A stretch of DNA of 64,000 nt from Candidatus Paraburkholderia kirkii (GTDB lineage: Bacteria; Pseudomonadota; Gammaproteobacteria; Burkholderiales; Burkholderiaceae), in NCBI GenBank assembly GCA_001189345.1, contig LFKV01000006.1:1-64000 (forward strand), in the 5' to 3' direction. Below the pieces are notes generated by a model. That model had not been told where the DNA came from, did no database searches, and saw only the letters and a list, made by a program, of their open reading frames with translations. Shown here piece after piece: positions 1 to 9,866 of the stretch. Made by a program: the position numbers and the translations under genes. Each line of letters opens with the position of its first letter. Position 1 is the first letter of the stretch.

Positions 1-875
1 CAGTTCTCCACCTGGTTGAGCCACGACGAGTAGGTCGGCGTGAAGTGCAGGTGCACGTTGCGCTGCGCATCAAGGAAGTCGGCAACCCGCTGCGTCTTAT
101 GGCTGCTGACGTTGTCGCAGATCGCGTGGATTTCCCGGCGTTTGGGCTGGCTGGCGACGACGTCGGTCAGGAAGGCCACGAACTGCTCGCTGGTGTGGCG
201 CGCCACCGTCTTGCCCAGCACCTCGCCGGTGGCAGTATTGAACGCCGCGAACAGGCTGAGCGTGCCGTTGCGCTTGTACTCGAAGCCGTGACTCTCGGCG
301 CGCCCGGGCGACAGCGGCAGCATACGGTCCTTGCGATCGAGTGCCTGGATCGCGGTCTTCTCGTCCACGCAGAACACCGCTGCGTGCGCCGGCGGGTTCA
401 GGTACAGCCCGATCACGTCGGCTGCCTTGGTCTCGAAGTCCGGGTCGTTGGAGACCATGTGCCGCTCCAACTGCTGCGGCTTGATGCCGTGCTTGCGCCA
501 GATGCGCTGCACGGCCGAGACCGATACGTCGCCGAGTTCTGCTGCGAGCTTGTAGCTACTCCAGTGTGTCGAACCGTCGGCGGGTTTGTGCTTGAGGGTG
601 CACTTGAGCACCCGCGCTTCCAGTTTGGCCGGTGGCTGCGTAGGCGCCCGCCCGCGGTGCCGGGCGTACATGCCGGCTAGTCGCTCGCTGAGGAAGCGCC
701 CCGACCAGCGTGCGATGAAGCGCGAATCGCAACCCAGTGTGCGCATGATACTGTCGCGCGATTCGCCGTCCTCGAGCATCAGGATCAACTTTGCGCGTCG
801 CACGTCCGCCGCACGCACCGTTCGGCTGCGCGCCGCCGACAACAGTTGCTCACGTTCGATATCTGTCAGGTTCAT
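1..875 (-). CDS. IS630-family transposase, 3' end outside window
   Basis: The reverse-strand frame starts at an ATG at 875 (MNLTDIEREQLL) and stays open to base 1, giving about 291 residues of a family that is usually near 350. An N-terminal helix-turn-helix region (roughly residues 1-110) precedes a DDE nuclease domain. First Asp lies in FCVDEKTAIQ, the second in ICDNVSSHKTQ, and the Glu in the terminal SSWLNQVEN just at the window edge; this spacing and the HLHFTPTYSSWLNQVEN block are typical of IS630/Tc1-mariner transposases. No frameshift is visible, so it may be active, unlike the neighbouring IS66 copy. Confidence 0.85.
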   Translation of the reverse strand, partial: MNLTDIEREQLLSAARSRTVRAADVRRAKLILMLEDGESRDSIMRTLGCDSRFIARWSGRFLSERLAGMYARHRGRAPTQPPAKLEARVLKCTLKHKPADGSTHWSSYKLAAELGDVSVSAVQRIWRKHGIKPQQLERHMVSNDPDFETKAADVIGLYLNPPAHAAVFCVDEKTAIQALDRKDRMLPLSPGRAESHGFEYKRNGTLSLFAAFNTATGEVLGKTVARHTSEQFVAFLTDVVASQPKRREIHAICDNVSSHKTQRVADFLDAQRNVHLHFTPTYSSWLNQVEN

Positions 876-929
876 TTTGACCCATGACCTGTATCTGAAC
901 ACAGACAGGGTGCTAATTCAATGACGCAG
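1..929 (-). mobile_element. IS630-family insertion sequence, partial
   Basis: A transposase gene fills most of this stretch and the element runs off the left edge. Its right boundary is placed where homology to the second IS66 copy begins (base 930), so it appears to sit inside, or to have replaced part of, the first IS66 copy. I could not identify a terminal inverted repeat or a TA target duplication because the other end is outside the window. Confidence 0.7.
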
Positions 930-1410
930 CGCAGTAGTAGACAAGCACAGGCCAGCGATTCAACGAGTACTGGATCGCCTTGGTGGTGTCCGATTTCGCG
1001 GAGAGTGTGAGAATCGTCGCTTCGAACCACCGCTTCATATCCTCAAGCAGCGGCACCGCCTGCGTCTGGCGAACTCGCAGCCGTTCCCCCGGAGGCTTGC
1101 CGTGAATGTGTTCCTCTATGCCATAGAGCGCGCCAAAGCGCTCGAGTGCTTCGTTGGTAATCGACGACGGTCGCACAGCGTGCAGATCGTGCAGCTTTCG
1201 ACGTGCATGTGCCAGGCACGCAGCTTCCCGGATCTGACCACCGGCGTAGAGTTCCGCGTAGCCGGCAAACGCGTCAGCCTGCAGTACGCCCTTGAAGCTG
1301 GCAAGGTGTCGCTGCGGATGTTCGCCGCGACGATCCGGTGTATCAGCGAACCAGACTGCTGGAGCCTCAGTCGAACCACTGGGCCAATCATCGCGCACAT
1401 ATAGATCCAT
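930..1410 (-). pseudogene. tnpC: tnpC remnant of IS66 copy 1
   Basis: Only about 160 residues of the C-terminal half of the IS66 transposase remain (from MDLYVRDDW to about NRWPVLVYYC). The N-terminal half is missing exactly as in copy 2. The final roughly 95 residues, which copy 2 still has, are replaced by IS630-side sequence and a chance stop near 913. It is not expected to be functional. Confidence 0.85.
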
Positions 1411-1461
1411 TGCAACAGTTTACGACTGTCTGCTGCACGCGGATCATCAGGTAACTGACGT

Positions 1462-1809
1462 TTACAAAGCGCTGCGCGGGCGTGCTGCCTCGATCGGTTC
1501 GCGCCAGTCAAACCCTTCGAGAAGCAGCGCCAGTTGAGCCGTTGTCAGCGCCACAACACCAGTGTCAGCACGTGGCCATGCAAAACGTCCTTTCTCAAGG
1601 CGCTTTGCAAACGGACATAGGCCGCCATCGCTCCAGTACAACGCCTTCATAAGGTCACCACGGCGCCCTCTGAAGATAAAAACCTGGCCACCGTACGGAT
1701 CCTTCTCAAGCACTGTCTGCACCTTCGCTGCAAGCGCATTAAAGCCGGATCACATGTCAGTGACGCCTGCGGCGATCCAGATCCGCGTATTTGCAGGCAG
1801 GCCGATCAT
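1462..1809 (-). pseudogene. tnpB: tnpB of IS66 copy 1, nonsense codon
   Basis: IS66 Orf2 (TnpB), an accessory transposition protein of about 115 residues. The native start is the ATG at 1809 (MIGLPANTRIWIAAGVTDM), overlapping the old tnpA stop as TGATG. A TGA at 1750-1752 follows residue 19 where the family has an Arg codon, so a single C-to-T change fits. The rest reads on without a break (VFIFRGRRGDLMKALYW) to 1462. The identical stop is in copy 2. Confidence 0.85.
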
Positions 1810-2215
1810 CAGAGAAGCCGCTCGAGTACCAGGCGCAAGATCGTCGCGTCGGGCGTGCCTTCTATCCGGACGGAAGTATTGCCGTGCTGAAGCTCAATCC
1901 TGCCGCTCGTAGTAACTGGAGCGGCCTGCACAACTTCGTCGAATCCGGCAGATGGTCAGTTGCCCGATCGGGCTGAACATCGACAACAACAGGCAACATG
2001 GCCTGCGTCTGAGCATCTTCGACCAGCAGGCCCTGCGCGTACAGTTTGCGCCACGCCCATACCTGGTTGGCATTGACGTTATTGTCGCGGGCGACCCGAG
2101 CGACCGAGGCTCCTGGTTCAAATGTCTGCTCGACGACCGTTCGTTTCCATTCCAACGGATGCCGCCGGTTCTGGCGCTTGGCCGGCAATTCGACTGTCTG
2201 AGACACTGTGTCCAT
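1809..2215 (-). pseudogene. tnpA: tnpA of IS66 copy 1, frameshifted
   Basis: IS66 Orf1, a small helix-turn-helix protein. From the ATG at 2215 (MDTVSQTVELPAK) the frame is good through NVNANQVWAWRKLYAQGLL. Near base 1946 the family-like C-terminus (GRIELQHGNTSVRIEG, then LRLVLERLL) continues one frame over and ends at the TGA that overlaps tnpB. One base has been gained or lost. The identical defect is in copy 2. Confidence 0.82.
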
Positions 2216-2315
2216 TCTCCGCAGTTCGTGGACACTGTCGGTCAATCGTGTCCGTTGCGACTGATGATTGCATCTTCTACCTAGAGCGAGACAACGGTAC
2301 AGATCGAGCGCTTAC

Positions 2316-3091
2316 GCTGCTTTTCGACGAAACGAATCTTCACGAGCGACCTCGCGCTCTTGAAGCCGTACTTCCACGGCACCACGGCGCGCACCGGCGC
2401 GCCGTTCTGGTTCGGCAGCACTTCGCCGTAGAGTCCGACGGTCAGAAGCGTGAGCGGATTCATCGCTTCGTCCATGCACAGGCCTTCCGAATACGGCCAT
2501 TCGAGGATCGGCGTCGAGAGGCCCGGCATCTGCGACGGATCGGCGACCGTGATGAACTGCACGTACTTCGCGCTGCCCGTCGGCTCGGCGCGCCTGATCA
2601 GCTCGGAAAGCGACACGCCGATCCATGGAATCACCATCGACCAGCCTTCGACGCAGCGCAGCCGGTAGACGCGCTCTTCCAGCGGCGCGAGCTTCAGAAT
2701 GTCGTCGATGTCGTAGACCTTCGGATTCTTGATCGCGCCTTCGACCGATACCTTCCACCGGCCGCGGGCGCAGCGTGCCGGCATGTTCGGCCGGATCGCC
2801 CTTGTCGGTGCCGAATTCGTAGAAGTTGTTGTACGTGGTGATGTCCTTGAACGCCGTCGGCTTGTCGAGCGCGACGAACTTCGGATTGGTCGTCGCCGCA
2901 AGTTTCCGGCCTTTGGCATCGGGCGATGTCAGCGTCGCCAGGGCATTGCCACTCACGCCGGCCAGCCCGGTCGCGGCGAGCGCGCCGATCGAGCGCAGCG
3001 CGCGGCGCCGGCTTTCGAACACGTCGCGCGGCGTAATTTCATGACTCGCGATGTCGCCGCCGTAGAGCGGGCGGTTTCGTCTGATCCACAT
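2316..3091 (-). pseudogene. msrP: Protein-methionine-sulfoxide reductase catalytic subunit MsrP, frameshifted and truncated
   Basis: MsrP (YedY) is a periplasmic molybdopterin enzyme that repairs oxidised methionine. The start at 3091 gives a Tat-type leader ([15 protein letters not shown]). The family pattern follows through [11 protein letters not shown] and [18 protein letters not shown]. An extra G near 2765 shifts the frame; the rest (WKVSVEG, the Mo-ligand Cys in [24 protein letters not shown]) continues in the other frame. It stops at the IS66 junction after VEKQ, about 70-80 residues short. No msrQ partner is present. Two independent lesions make this a pseudogene. Confidence 0.9.
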
Positions 3092-3192
3092 TGAAGCATT
3101 GCTCCTTCATTCGCGGCGCGCGTCGCCATCGCGCGGCTCATCGTTCATATACGGGAAAACAGCAGACCGGATGCCCGTATTCCACCTCAAAA

Positions 3193-3235
3193 CGAAAAAA
3201 CCGCCAGCGCGACGGCGCATGGCGGTTCTTTTTCC
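3193..3235 (-). terminator. Rho-independent terminator after resB-ccsA
   Basis: The stem AACCGCCA/TGGCGGTT has a short internal loop and is followed on the minus strand by a run of six T. It lies just past the stop of the fused cytochrome maturation gene. On the plus strand it is also followed by T-rich sequence, so it could act for both directions. Confidence 0.8.
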
Positions 3236-3252
3236 GATTCGCTCCGGCGCGC

Positions 3253-6200
3253 TCAGAGCTTGCCGTAGCTATGCAGACCGGATAGGAACATGTTCACGCC
3301 GAGGAACGCGAACGTGGTGACGATGAGACCGGTCAGCGCCCACCAGGCCGCCGCCGCGCCGCGCAGCCCCTTCATCAGACGCATGTGCAGCCATGCCGCG
3401 TAGTTCAGCCAGACGATCAGCGCCCAGGTTTCCTTCGGGTCCCAGCTCCAGTAGCCGCCCCATGCTTCCACGGCCCACAGCGCGCCGAGAATCGTCGCGG
3501 TGGTGAAGAATGCGAAGCCCACGGCGATCGACTTGTACATCACGTCGTCGAGCACTTCGAGCGACGGCAGGCGGTCCGCCAGCACGCCGCGCTGCTTCGC
3601 GAGGTAGGCCACGGAAACCATCGCCGAGAGCGCGAAACTGCCGTAGCCGATGAAGTTCGCCGGCACGTGGATCTTCATCCACCAGCTTTGCAGCGCGGGC
3701 ACGAGCGGCTGGATCTGCTGGGCGTCACGGGCAATCGAGTACCACATCAGGAAGCCGACCGCCGCGCTGATCACGAGCGACACGAACGCGCCCATCTGCC
3801 GCGTCGCGTAATGCTGCTCGTAGTAGAGATAGAACAGCGCCGTGATCAGGCAGAACAGCACGAAAACTTCATACAGATTCGAGATCGGAATATGGCCGAT
3901 GTCCGAGCCGATCATGTACGACTCGTACCAGCGCACCATCATGCCGGTGAAGCCCATCAGCACCGCGACCCACGTCATGCGCGAGCCGATCGCGCCGCCG
4001 GTCTGCGACCGCGTCACGAGGCCGATCCAGTAGAACAGCGTCGCGAGGACGAAGAGCGCGCTCATCCACAGGATCGCGGACTGGCTCGACAGGAAGTACC
4101 TGAGGAAGAAATTGGTGTCGGCGCGCGCGAGATCGTGCTGATAAAGCTGGATCGACGACAAGGCGAGCACCGCGATCATCGCGATCAGCAGGCGCACCGG
4201 CTTCCAGCGCCAGCCGAGCACGACGAACGTCGGCACCGCGCCGACCAGCACGGCCATGTCGTACACGTCCATGTACGCGTGATAGCGATTCAGCGGGAAA
4301 CCCGCGCCCGCGACCATCGCGAGGGCGAACAGCCAGTCGATCGGCGTCAGCCGGCGCAGAAACGGACGGTCGTCGAACGCGGCGACATCGGGCAGTCCGC
4401 CCGGCGCCGGACGTTCCGTCTTGGCGGGTGCGTGCGAGGAGGTTTGAGAGAGGTCCATGATCTTACCGTGTTGAAACTTCCGAGCTCGGGCTTCGGATTG
4501 CGTTTGCGCAGCGGGTGCGCCTGGTGTCGGGGACGGATCAGCCGGCTCTGCCGGCCTCGCGTCGAGTGCCGCCGCGATCTGCGCGCGCGTGCGCACGAAC
4601 TCCTTCTCGAAATCGAATGTCCGGCGTGCGGTGGACATCGCCATCAGCACGCTCGCGTCGCCCTGCCCCGTAACTTTGAGCCAGAACCAGAGCCGGCGTT
4701 CGCGCACGTAGAACATCGCGAAAATGCCAACCACCAGCAGAAGGCTGCCAAGATACACCAGATTCTTGCCGGGCGCGCGCGTCAACTGGAATACCGAAGC
4801 TTGCACCTGCTTGAAGTTGTCGAGTTGCAGAAAGACCGGCGAATCGTATAGAAAGCTGTCGGAAAGCGCATTGATGGACGCCTGTACGAATGCGCTGTTC
4901 TTCTCATCTACTTTAGCGTCGGGAAGCCCGTTTTGCTCTCGGGAAATCTGCCAGACATCCCACATCGCGCCCTCAAGCATGCGCATCAGCAGGCCCGCCG
5001 CCTTCTCCTGCTCGCCCTTCGGCACCGAGCGGTCGATGAACGTCGCGATGCTCTGGAAGCCGCGAATTATCTGAGGATTCGTAGTCGCCTTGCCCGCTTC
5101 GTCCGCGCCGGCGAAGAGATTCAGCACGCGAATCGCGCTCTCTTCCAGATGCTTCTGCAGATCGCCGTTTTCCTGCGGTACCAAGCGCAGCGCGAAACGA
5201 TGCGCCGCTTCGGCACGCGTGGCCGGCGTCGCGAGCGCCGCGCGCAAGTCCATCCATTGCCTGACCGTGCCTTGCTCGTCGGCCGGAATGCGCAGGTAGC
5301 GGAACGGATCGTTCGGGCTCACGCGCATGCCAGCGAGGAACATGCGCTGACCGCTGACGTCCACCGGCAACATGTAGTTGCTGTACTCGCGCGCCTGGCC
5401 GTCCGTGCCGCGCACCTTGTATTGCACCGACGGCCCGATGTTGCGCAGATCGGTCGGCTTCGAGGTTTTCGCGCCGGAGCCGAGGCGCTCGTCGAACGCG
5501 TCGCGCAGCGTCTCCTTCTTACCGACGCCGCGCGCGTCGGACGCGCCGCTGCCCTCGGTCATGTTCTCGACGTTGATCGCGCGGAAATCCGTGAATTCGA
5601 CGGTTTCGCCCTGCGCGCCCGTGAACTGCGCGCCGATGGGCGCCGTGCCGCCGATCGTACCGCTGAAGGGCGCGGTCTCCGCGCTGCCGCCGGTCATCGG
5701 CCAGGCGGTCATTTCGAGCTTCGAGCCGCCGTCCTGGAAGCTCGACTGATAGATCGAGATGCCGTCGTAGGTGAACGGCTTGTTCACCTCGACGCGCGCC
5801 GGAATGCGCTTGCCCGTCTTATGGTCGATCACGATGATGTCGCTCGCGAAGAGCTTCGGCATGCCGGTCGAGTAGTAATCGACGATGAACTTGTTCAGTT
5901 GAATCGAGAACGGCAGGTCCTGGATGATCGAGCCGTCCTGCTGGTTCAGAATCGCCGTGCCGACGTACTGGCCTTCGGGCACCCACGCGTAGCCGCGGAA
6001 CGTCGGGTTCGACGTCGAGAGACGATGCTCGGGAGGAATGTCGTTGATGACGGCATTGCTGTTGATCGGCGTCTTGTTGAACATCCACATCTGCAGTTTG
6101 ATGGGCAGGTTGCTGTCTAGCAGCCCGCCGATGCAGATCACGACGATCGCCAGATGCGCCGAGATATAGCCGATCTTCGTCATCGCGCCGCGCTTGCCGG

Positions 6201-6696
6201 CGATCAACGTCGCGCCGTTGTCGGTCTGGCGCGTGACGGTGCGGTAACCCATCTTCGCGGCGAGGCGTTCGAGCGTCGCCGTGGTCTGGGCGCGGTTCGT
6301 CGCGACCGTGAACTCGCCCTTGTGATGGAACATTCGCAGGCCGCCTTCGTGCACGCGATCCTTCCAGCTCTTGATGTCCGCGATCATCTTCGGGCTGTTG
6401 CGCACGACGCACAGCGACACCGAGATCACGAGGAAGATCAGGATCAGCATGAACCACCACGCGCTGTACACGTTGTAGAGGCTCAGGCCGCGGAAGATGT
6501 CCGCCCAGAACGGGCCGAACTGGTTCACATAGTTGGGATACGGGTCCTCTTGCGTGAGCACCGTGCCGATGATGCTCGCGATCGCCAGAATGACCAGCAG
6601 GGCGATGGCGAAGCGCATCGAACTCACGAGCTCGATGGAATGCCTGACGGCGCGGCGGCTCGACTTCGACTGCAAACCCGATGTGGTGACGCTCAT
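3253..6696 (-). CDS. Fused cytochrome c maturation protein, ResB-CcsA
   Basis: One open frame of 1147 residues joins two proteins of the system II cytochrome c maturation complex, which exports haem and attaches it to periplasmic apocytochromes. Residues about 1-745 are ResB/Ccs1, with membrane segments near 25-45, 75-100 and 170-190, a long periplasmic domain and a last segment near VYLGSLLLVVGIFAMFYV. Residues 747-1147 are CcsA, multi-spanning, with the haem-binding WWD motif WGGYWSWDPKETW and conserved histidines in KIHVPANF and SGLHSYG. In related bacteria these are usually two genes. The old CcsA start is probably the Met at 4458 (MDLSQTSS). The order matches natural CcsBA fusions. The adjacent cytochrome c4 is a likely substrate. 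Confidence 0.88.
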   Translation of the reverse strand: MSVTTSGLQSKSSRRAVRHSIELVSSMRFAIALLVILAIASIIGTVLTQEDPYPNYVNQFGPFWADIFRGLSLYNVYSAWWFMLILIFLVISVSLCVVRNSPKMIADIKSWKDRVHEGGLRMFHHKGEFTVATNRAQTTATLERLAAKMGYRTVTRQTDNGATLIAGKRGAMTKIGYISAHLAIVVICIGGLLDSNLPIKLQMWMFNKTPINSNAVINDIPPEHRLSTSNPTFRGYAWVPEGQYVGTAILNQQDGSIIQDLPFSIQLNKFIVDYYSTGMPKLFASDIIVIDHKTGKRIPARVEVNKPFTYDGISIYQSSFQDGGSKLEMTAWPMTGGSAETAPFSGTIGGTAPIGAQFTGAQGETVEFTDFRAINVENMTEGSGASDARGVGKKETLRDAFDERLGSGAKTSKPTDLRNIGPSVQYKVRGTDGQAREYSNYMLPVDVSGQRMFLAGMRVSPNDPFRYLRIPADEQGTVRQWMDLRAALATPATRAEAAHRFALRLVPQENGDLQKHLEESAIRVLNLFAGADEAGKATTNPQIIRGFQSIATFIDRSVPKGEQEKAAGLLMRMLEGAMWDVWQISREQNGLPDAKVDEKNSAFVQASINALSDSFLYDSPVFLQLDNFKQVQASVFQLTRAPGKNLVYLGSLLLVVGIFAMFYVRERRLWFWLKVTGQGDASVLMAMSTARRTFDFEKEFVRTRAQIAAALDARPAEPADPSPTPGAPAAQTQSEARARKFQHGKIMDLSQTSSHAPAKTERPAPGGLPDVAAFDDRPFLRRLTPIDWLFALAMVAGAGFPLNRYHAYMDVYDMAVLVGAVPTFVVLGWRWKPVRLLIAMIAVLALSSIQLYQHDLARADTNFFLRYFLSSQSAILWMSALFVLATLFYWIGLVTRSQTGGAIGSRMTWVAVLMGFTGMMVRWYESYMIGSDIGHIPISNLYEVFVLFCLITALFYLYYEQHYATRQMGAFVSLVISAAVGFLMWYSIARDAQQIQPLVPALQSWWMKIHVPANFIGYGSFALSAMVSVAYLAKQRGVLADRLPSLEVLDDVMYKSIAVGFAFFTTATILGALWAVEAWGGYWSWDPKETWALIVWLNYAAWLHMRLMKGLRGAAAAWWALTGLIVTTFAFLGVNMFLSGLHSYGKL

Positions 6697-6713
6697 TCAA
6701 ACTCCGACTAAAC

Positions 6714-6770
6714 AGCAAAAAAAAGGGTGGAGACGCTGTCGATCTCATCGACCAACGTCCCACCCTTTCT
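6714..6770 (-). terminator. Terminator between cytochrome c4 and resB-ccsA
   Basis: On the minus strand AAGGGTGGGACG pairs with CGTCTCCACCCTT around a loop of about 20 bases, followed by eight T. It ends the cytochrome c4 transcript immediately before the resB-ccsA start at 6696, so the two genes are probably transcribed separately. Confidence 0.85.
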
Positions 6771-6892
6771 TGTTTTCGCGCCGATCTTCTCGGATCTTCC
6801 CGGGACCGGCTTCGTAGTATGGGCGGTTCCCTCATCTTGGCCGGGAACCGCTGGACGCTGACCGCCGCGCCGGATGCAAACCGGCGCCGCGC

Positions 6893-7564
6893 TTAGTGCA
6901 AACCGGCGATGTAGTCCGCCACCGCCTTCATCTCCGCGTCGTTCAGGCGGGAAGAGATGGCATGCATCGGCTCGCTGTTGTTGCGCTGTCCCGATGCGAA
7001 GGCGTTCAACTGCGCCACCGTGTAATCGCCCCACTGCCACGACAGCCGCGGATACTGCACCGGGATGCCCATGCCCGTCGCGCCGTGGCACGCGGCGCAA
7101 GCCGGCACGCCCTTGTCCGCGATGCCGCCGCGATAGATCTTCTGGCCCAGTGCGACGTCGTTCTTGTCGCGCGCGTAGTTGGGCTTGGCATTTTGCTGCG
7201 AGAAGTACGCCGCGACGTTCACCATGTCCTGATCCGACAGCGCGCCCGCGATGCCCGCCATGATCGGATTGTTGCGCGCCGGCGCTTTCGCACCCGGCTG
7301 CGTCTTGTAATCCTTCAATTGCTTGACGATGTATTCCGCGTGCTGGCTCGCGAGCTTCGGAAACGCCGCCCCGGCGCTGTTGCCGTCCGCCGCGTGACAC
7401 GCCGCGCACACCTGGGTCGCGATGGCCTGCCCTCTCGCCACATCCGGCTTGGCCGGTTGCGCGGGCTCTGCCGCATTCACTGACGCCGATACTGCCAATC
7501 CACCGAAAGCCGCCGCGGCTCGAAGCACCTGACGCACCACCAGAGACCTATACAGTCGGTTCAT
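6893..7564 (-). CDS. Dihaem cytochrome c4-type protein
   Basis: A 223-residue periplasmic or membrane-anchored dihaem cytochrome c, an electron carrier to terminal oxidases. A signal peptide ends near ASVNA (residue 31). Two haem c sites CAACH lie at residues 53-57 and 156-160, each heading a class I fold. Methionine ligands are plausible in PIMAGIAG and EPMHAISS. Length and symmetry fit the c4 family. It lies upstream of the haem-attachment gene on the same strand but has its own terminator. It is divergent from engB. Confidence 0.9.
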   Translation of the reverse strand: MNRLYRSLVVRQVLRAAAAFGGLAVSASVNAAEPAQPAKPDVARGQAIATQVCAACHAADGNSAGAAFPKLASQHAEYIVKQLKDYKTQPGAKAPARNNPIMAGIAGALSDQDMVNVAAYFSQQNAKPNYARDKNDVALGQKIYRGGIADKGVPACAACHGATGMGIPVQYPRLSWQWGDYTVAQLNAFASGQRNNSEPMHAISSRLNDAEMKAVADYIAGLH

Positions 7565-7884
7565 TCGCGTACCCTGTTTTTTCGTCTTGTGAGAATGGGA
7601 GGTTTTGCAAAAAACGACGGCGCCCGATCATCGCCGCAAGATACCCGAACGAAAGGGCTCGAAAAGTGCCCGAAAAACTGTCTCGCTCCTGTGTGGGTGA
7701 CGCCTACGGCTTGGGTCTTGCGTGCCCGTGCTGATCTTTAAAAACCTGCCGTATTGTACAATAACCCACTACACGCAAAGACGCTAGTCGGGGCATGCCC
7801 AGTATTTGCCGGGTTCTCAAGGCTTCAAGTTTTCGCAGCTCCTTCCCGCAACTCTTCCCGCAGCTTTTCCGATTCGGCCCGCCC
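7565..7884. other. Divergent intergenic region, cytochrome c4 / engB
   Basis: About 320 bases with no gene. It must hold both promoters. A TACAAT at 7757-7762 inside the near-palindrome ATTGTACAAT could be a -10 element for either strand, but I see no good -35. An upstream in-frame ATG at 7795 would extend EngB by 30 residues that do not resemble the family. Confidence 0.5.
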
Positions 7885-8553
7885 ATGCCATTCCTGCTTC
7901 ACCAATCCCGCTTCTTCACCACTGTCAACCATCTGCGCGATCTGCCGCCCACGCCGCAGCCGGAAATCGCGTTCGCGGGACGCTCGAACGCGGGCAAATC
8001 GACGGCGATCAACGTGCTTTGCAACCAGAAGCAGAAGCGGCTCGCGTTCGCGAGCAAGACGCCCGGGCGCACGCAGCACATCAACTACTTCGCGGTCGGG
8101 CCGCAAGCCGCGCCGGTCGGCTATCTCGTCGATCTGCCCGGCTACGGTTACGCCGGAGTGCCGGGCGCCGCGAAGGAGCATTGGCAGCGCCTGCTGTCTA
8201 CGTATCTGCAAAGCCGCGCCCAGTTGCGCGGCATGATCCTGATGATGGATACGCGCCGGCCGCTCACGGAGCTTGATCGCATCATGATCGACTGGTTCGC
8301 GCCGACCGGAAAGCCGATTCACGCGCTGCTCACCAAATGCGACAAATTGACGCGACAGGAGATGACCAACGCCCTGCGCGCGACGAAGCAATCCTTCGCG
8401 GAATACAAGGATGCGGGCTATCGCGGCGAGTTGACCGTCCAGCTCTTCTCCGCGCTCAAGCGCACGGGCCTGGAAGAGGCGCATGAACTGATCGAAAGCT
8501 GGCTGATGCCCGAGGAAGCGGGCGGGAACGCGCACGAAGACGCGGCCGAGTGA
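7885..8553 (+). CDS. engB: Ribosome biogenesis GTP-binding protein EngB (YihA/YsxC)
   Basis: Essential small GTPase needed for 50S subunit assembly. From the ATG at 7885 ([20 protein letters not shown]) it has 222 residues, the usual size. G1 is [10 protein letters not shown]2 lies in [10 protein letters not shown]3 is DLPGYGYA, G4 is TKCDKLTR and G5 is in FSALKRTG. A longer in-frame start at 7795 exists but its extra 30 residues look like non-coding sequence. The frame is intact. The next gene downstream on this strand is hemB. Confidence 0.95.
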   Translation: MPFLLHQSRFFTTVNHLRDLPPTPQPEIAFAGRSNAGKSTAINVLCNQKQKRLAFASKTPGRTQHINYFAVGPQAAPVGYLVDLPGYGYAGVPGAAKEHWQRLLSTYLQSRAQLRGMILMMDTRRPLTELDRIMIDWFAPTGKPIHALLTKCDKLTRQEMTNALRATKQSFAEYKDAGYRGELTVQLFSALKRTGLEEAHELIESWLMPEEAGGNAHEDAAE

Positions 8554-8575
8554 GCGGCCGGACGGCCGCATCCGC

Positions 8576-9812
<1,237 letters not shown>

Positions 9813-9837
9813 CGCCCTCATGTCCTGAAACTGAACG

Positions 9838-9866
9838 GGCGATGCGTCACTGCATCGCCTTTTTTT
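9838..9866 (+). terminator. hemB terminator
   Basis: GGCGATGC and GCATCGCC flank a six-base loop and are followed by seven T (9860-9866). It sits between the convergent hemB and dsbD genes and just touches the dsbD stop codon. Confidence 0.9.

Larger units (their letters stand above)
930..2315 (-). mobile_element. IS66-family element copy 1, truncated and defective
   Basis: Bases 930-2315 match 12054-13439 with only about five differences and in the same orientation. The tnpA/tnpB end survives with its terminal repeat (reading GTAAGCGCTCGATC inward from 2315). The tnpC end is lost at 930 where the IS630 element begins. Its three genes carry the same defects as copy 2. The right end abuts the interrupted msrP gene, so this element removed the msrP 3' end. 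Confidence 0.88.

Noticed and set aside
1809..2215. Programmed translational frameshift in IS66 tnpA
   Set aside because: IS66 tnpA is normally a single frame, no slippery run precedes the break, and tnpB and tnpC are also defective, so a mutation is more likely.
7795..7884. Upstream ATG for EngB
   Set aside because: The 30 added residues do not resemble EngB proteins, which usually start close to the FLLHQ..F motif.
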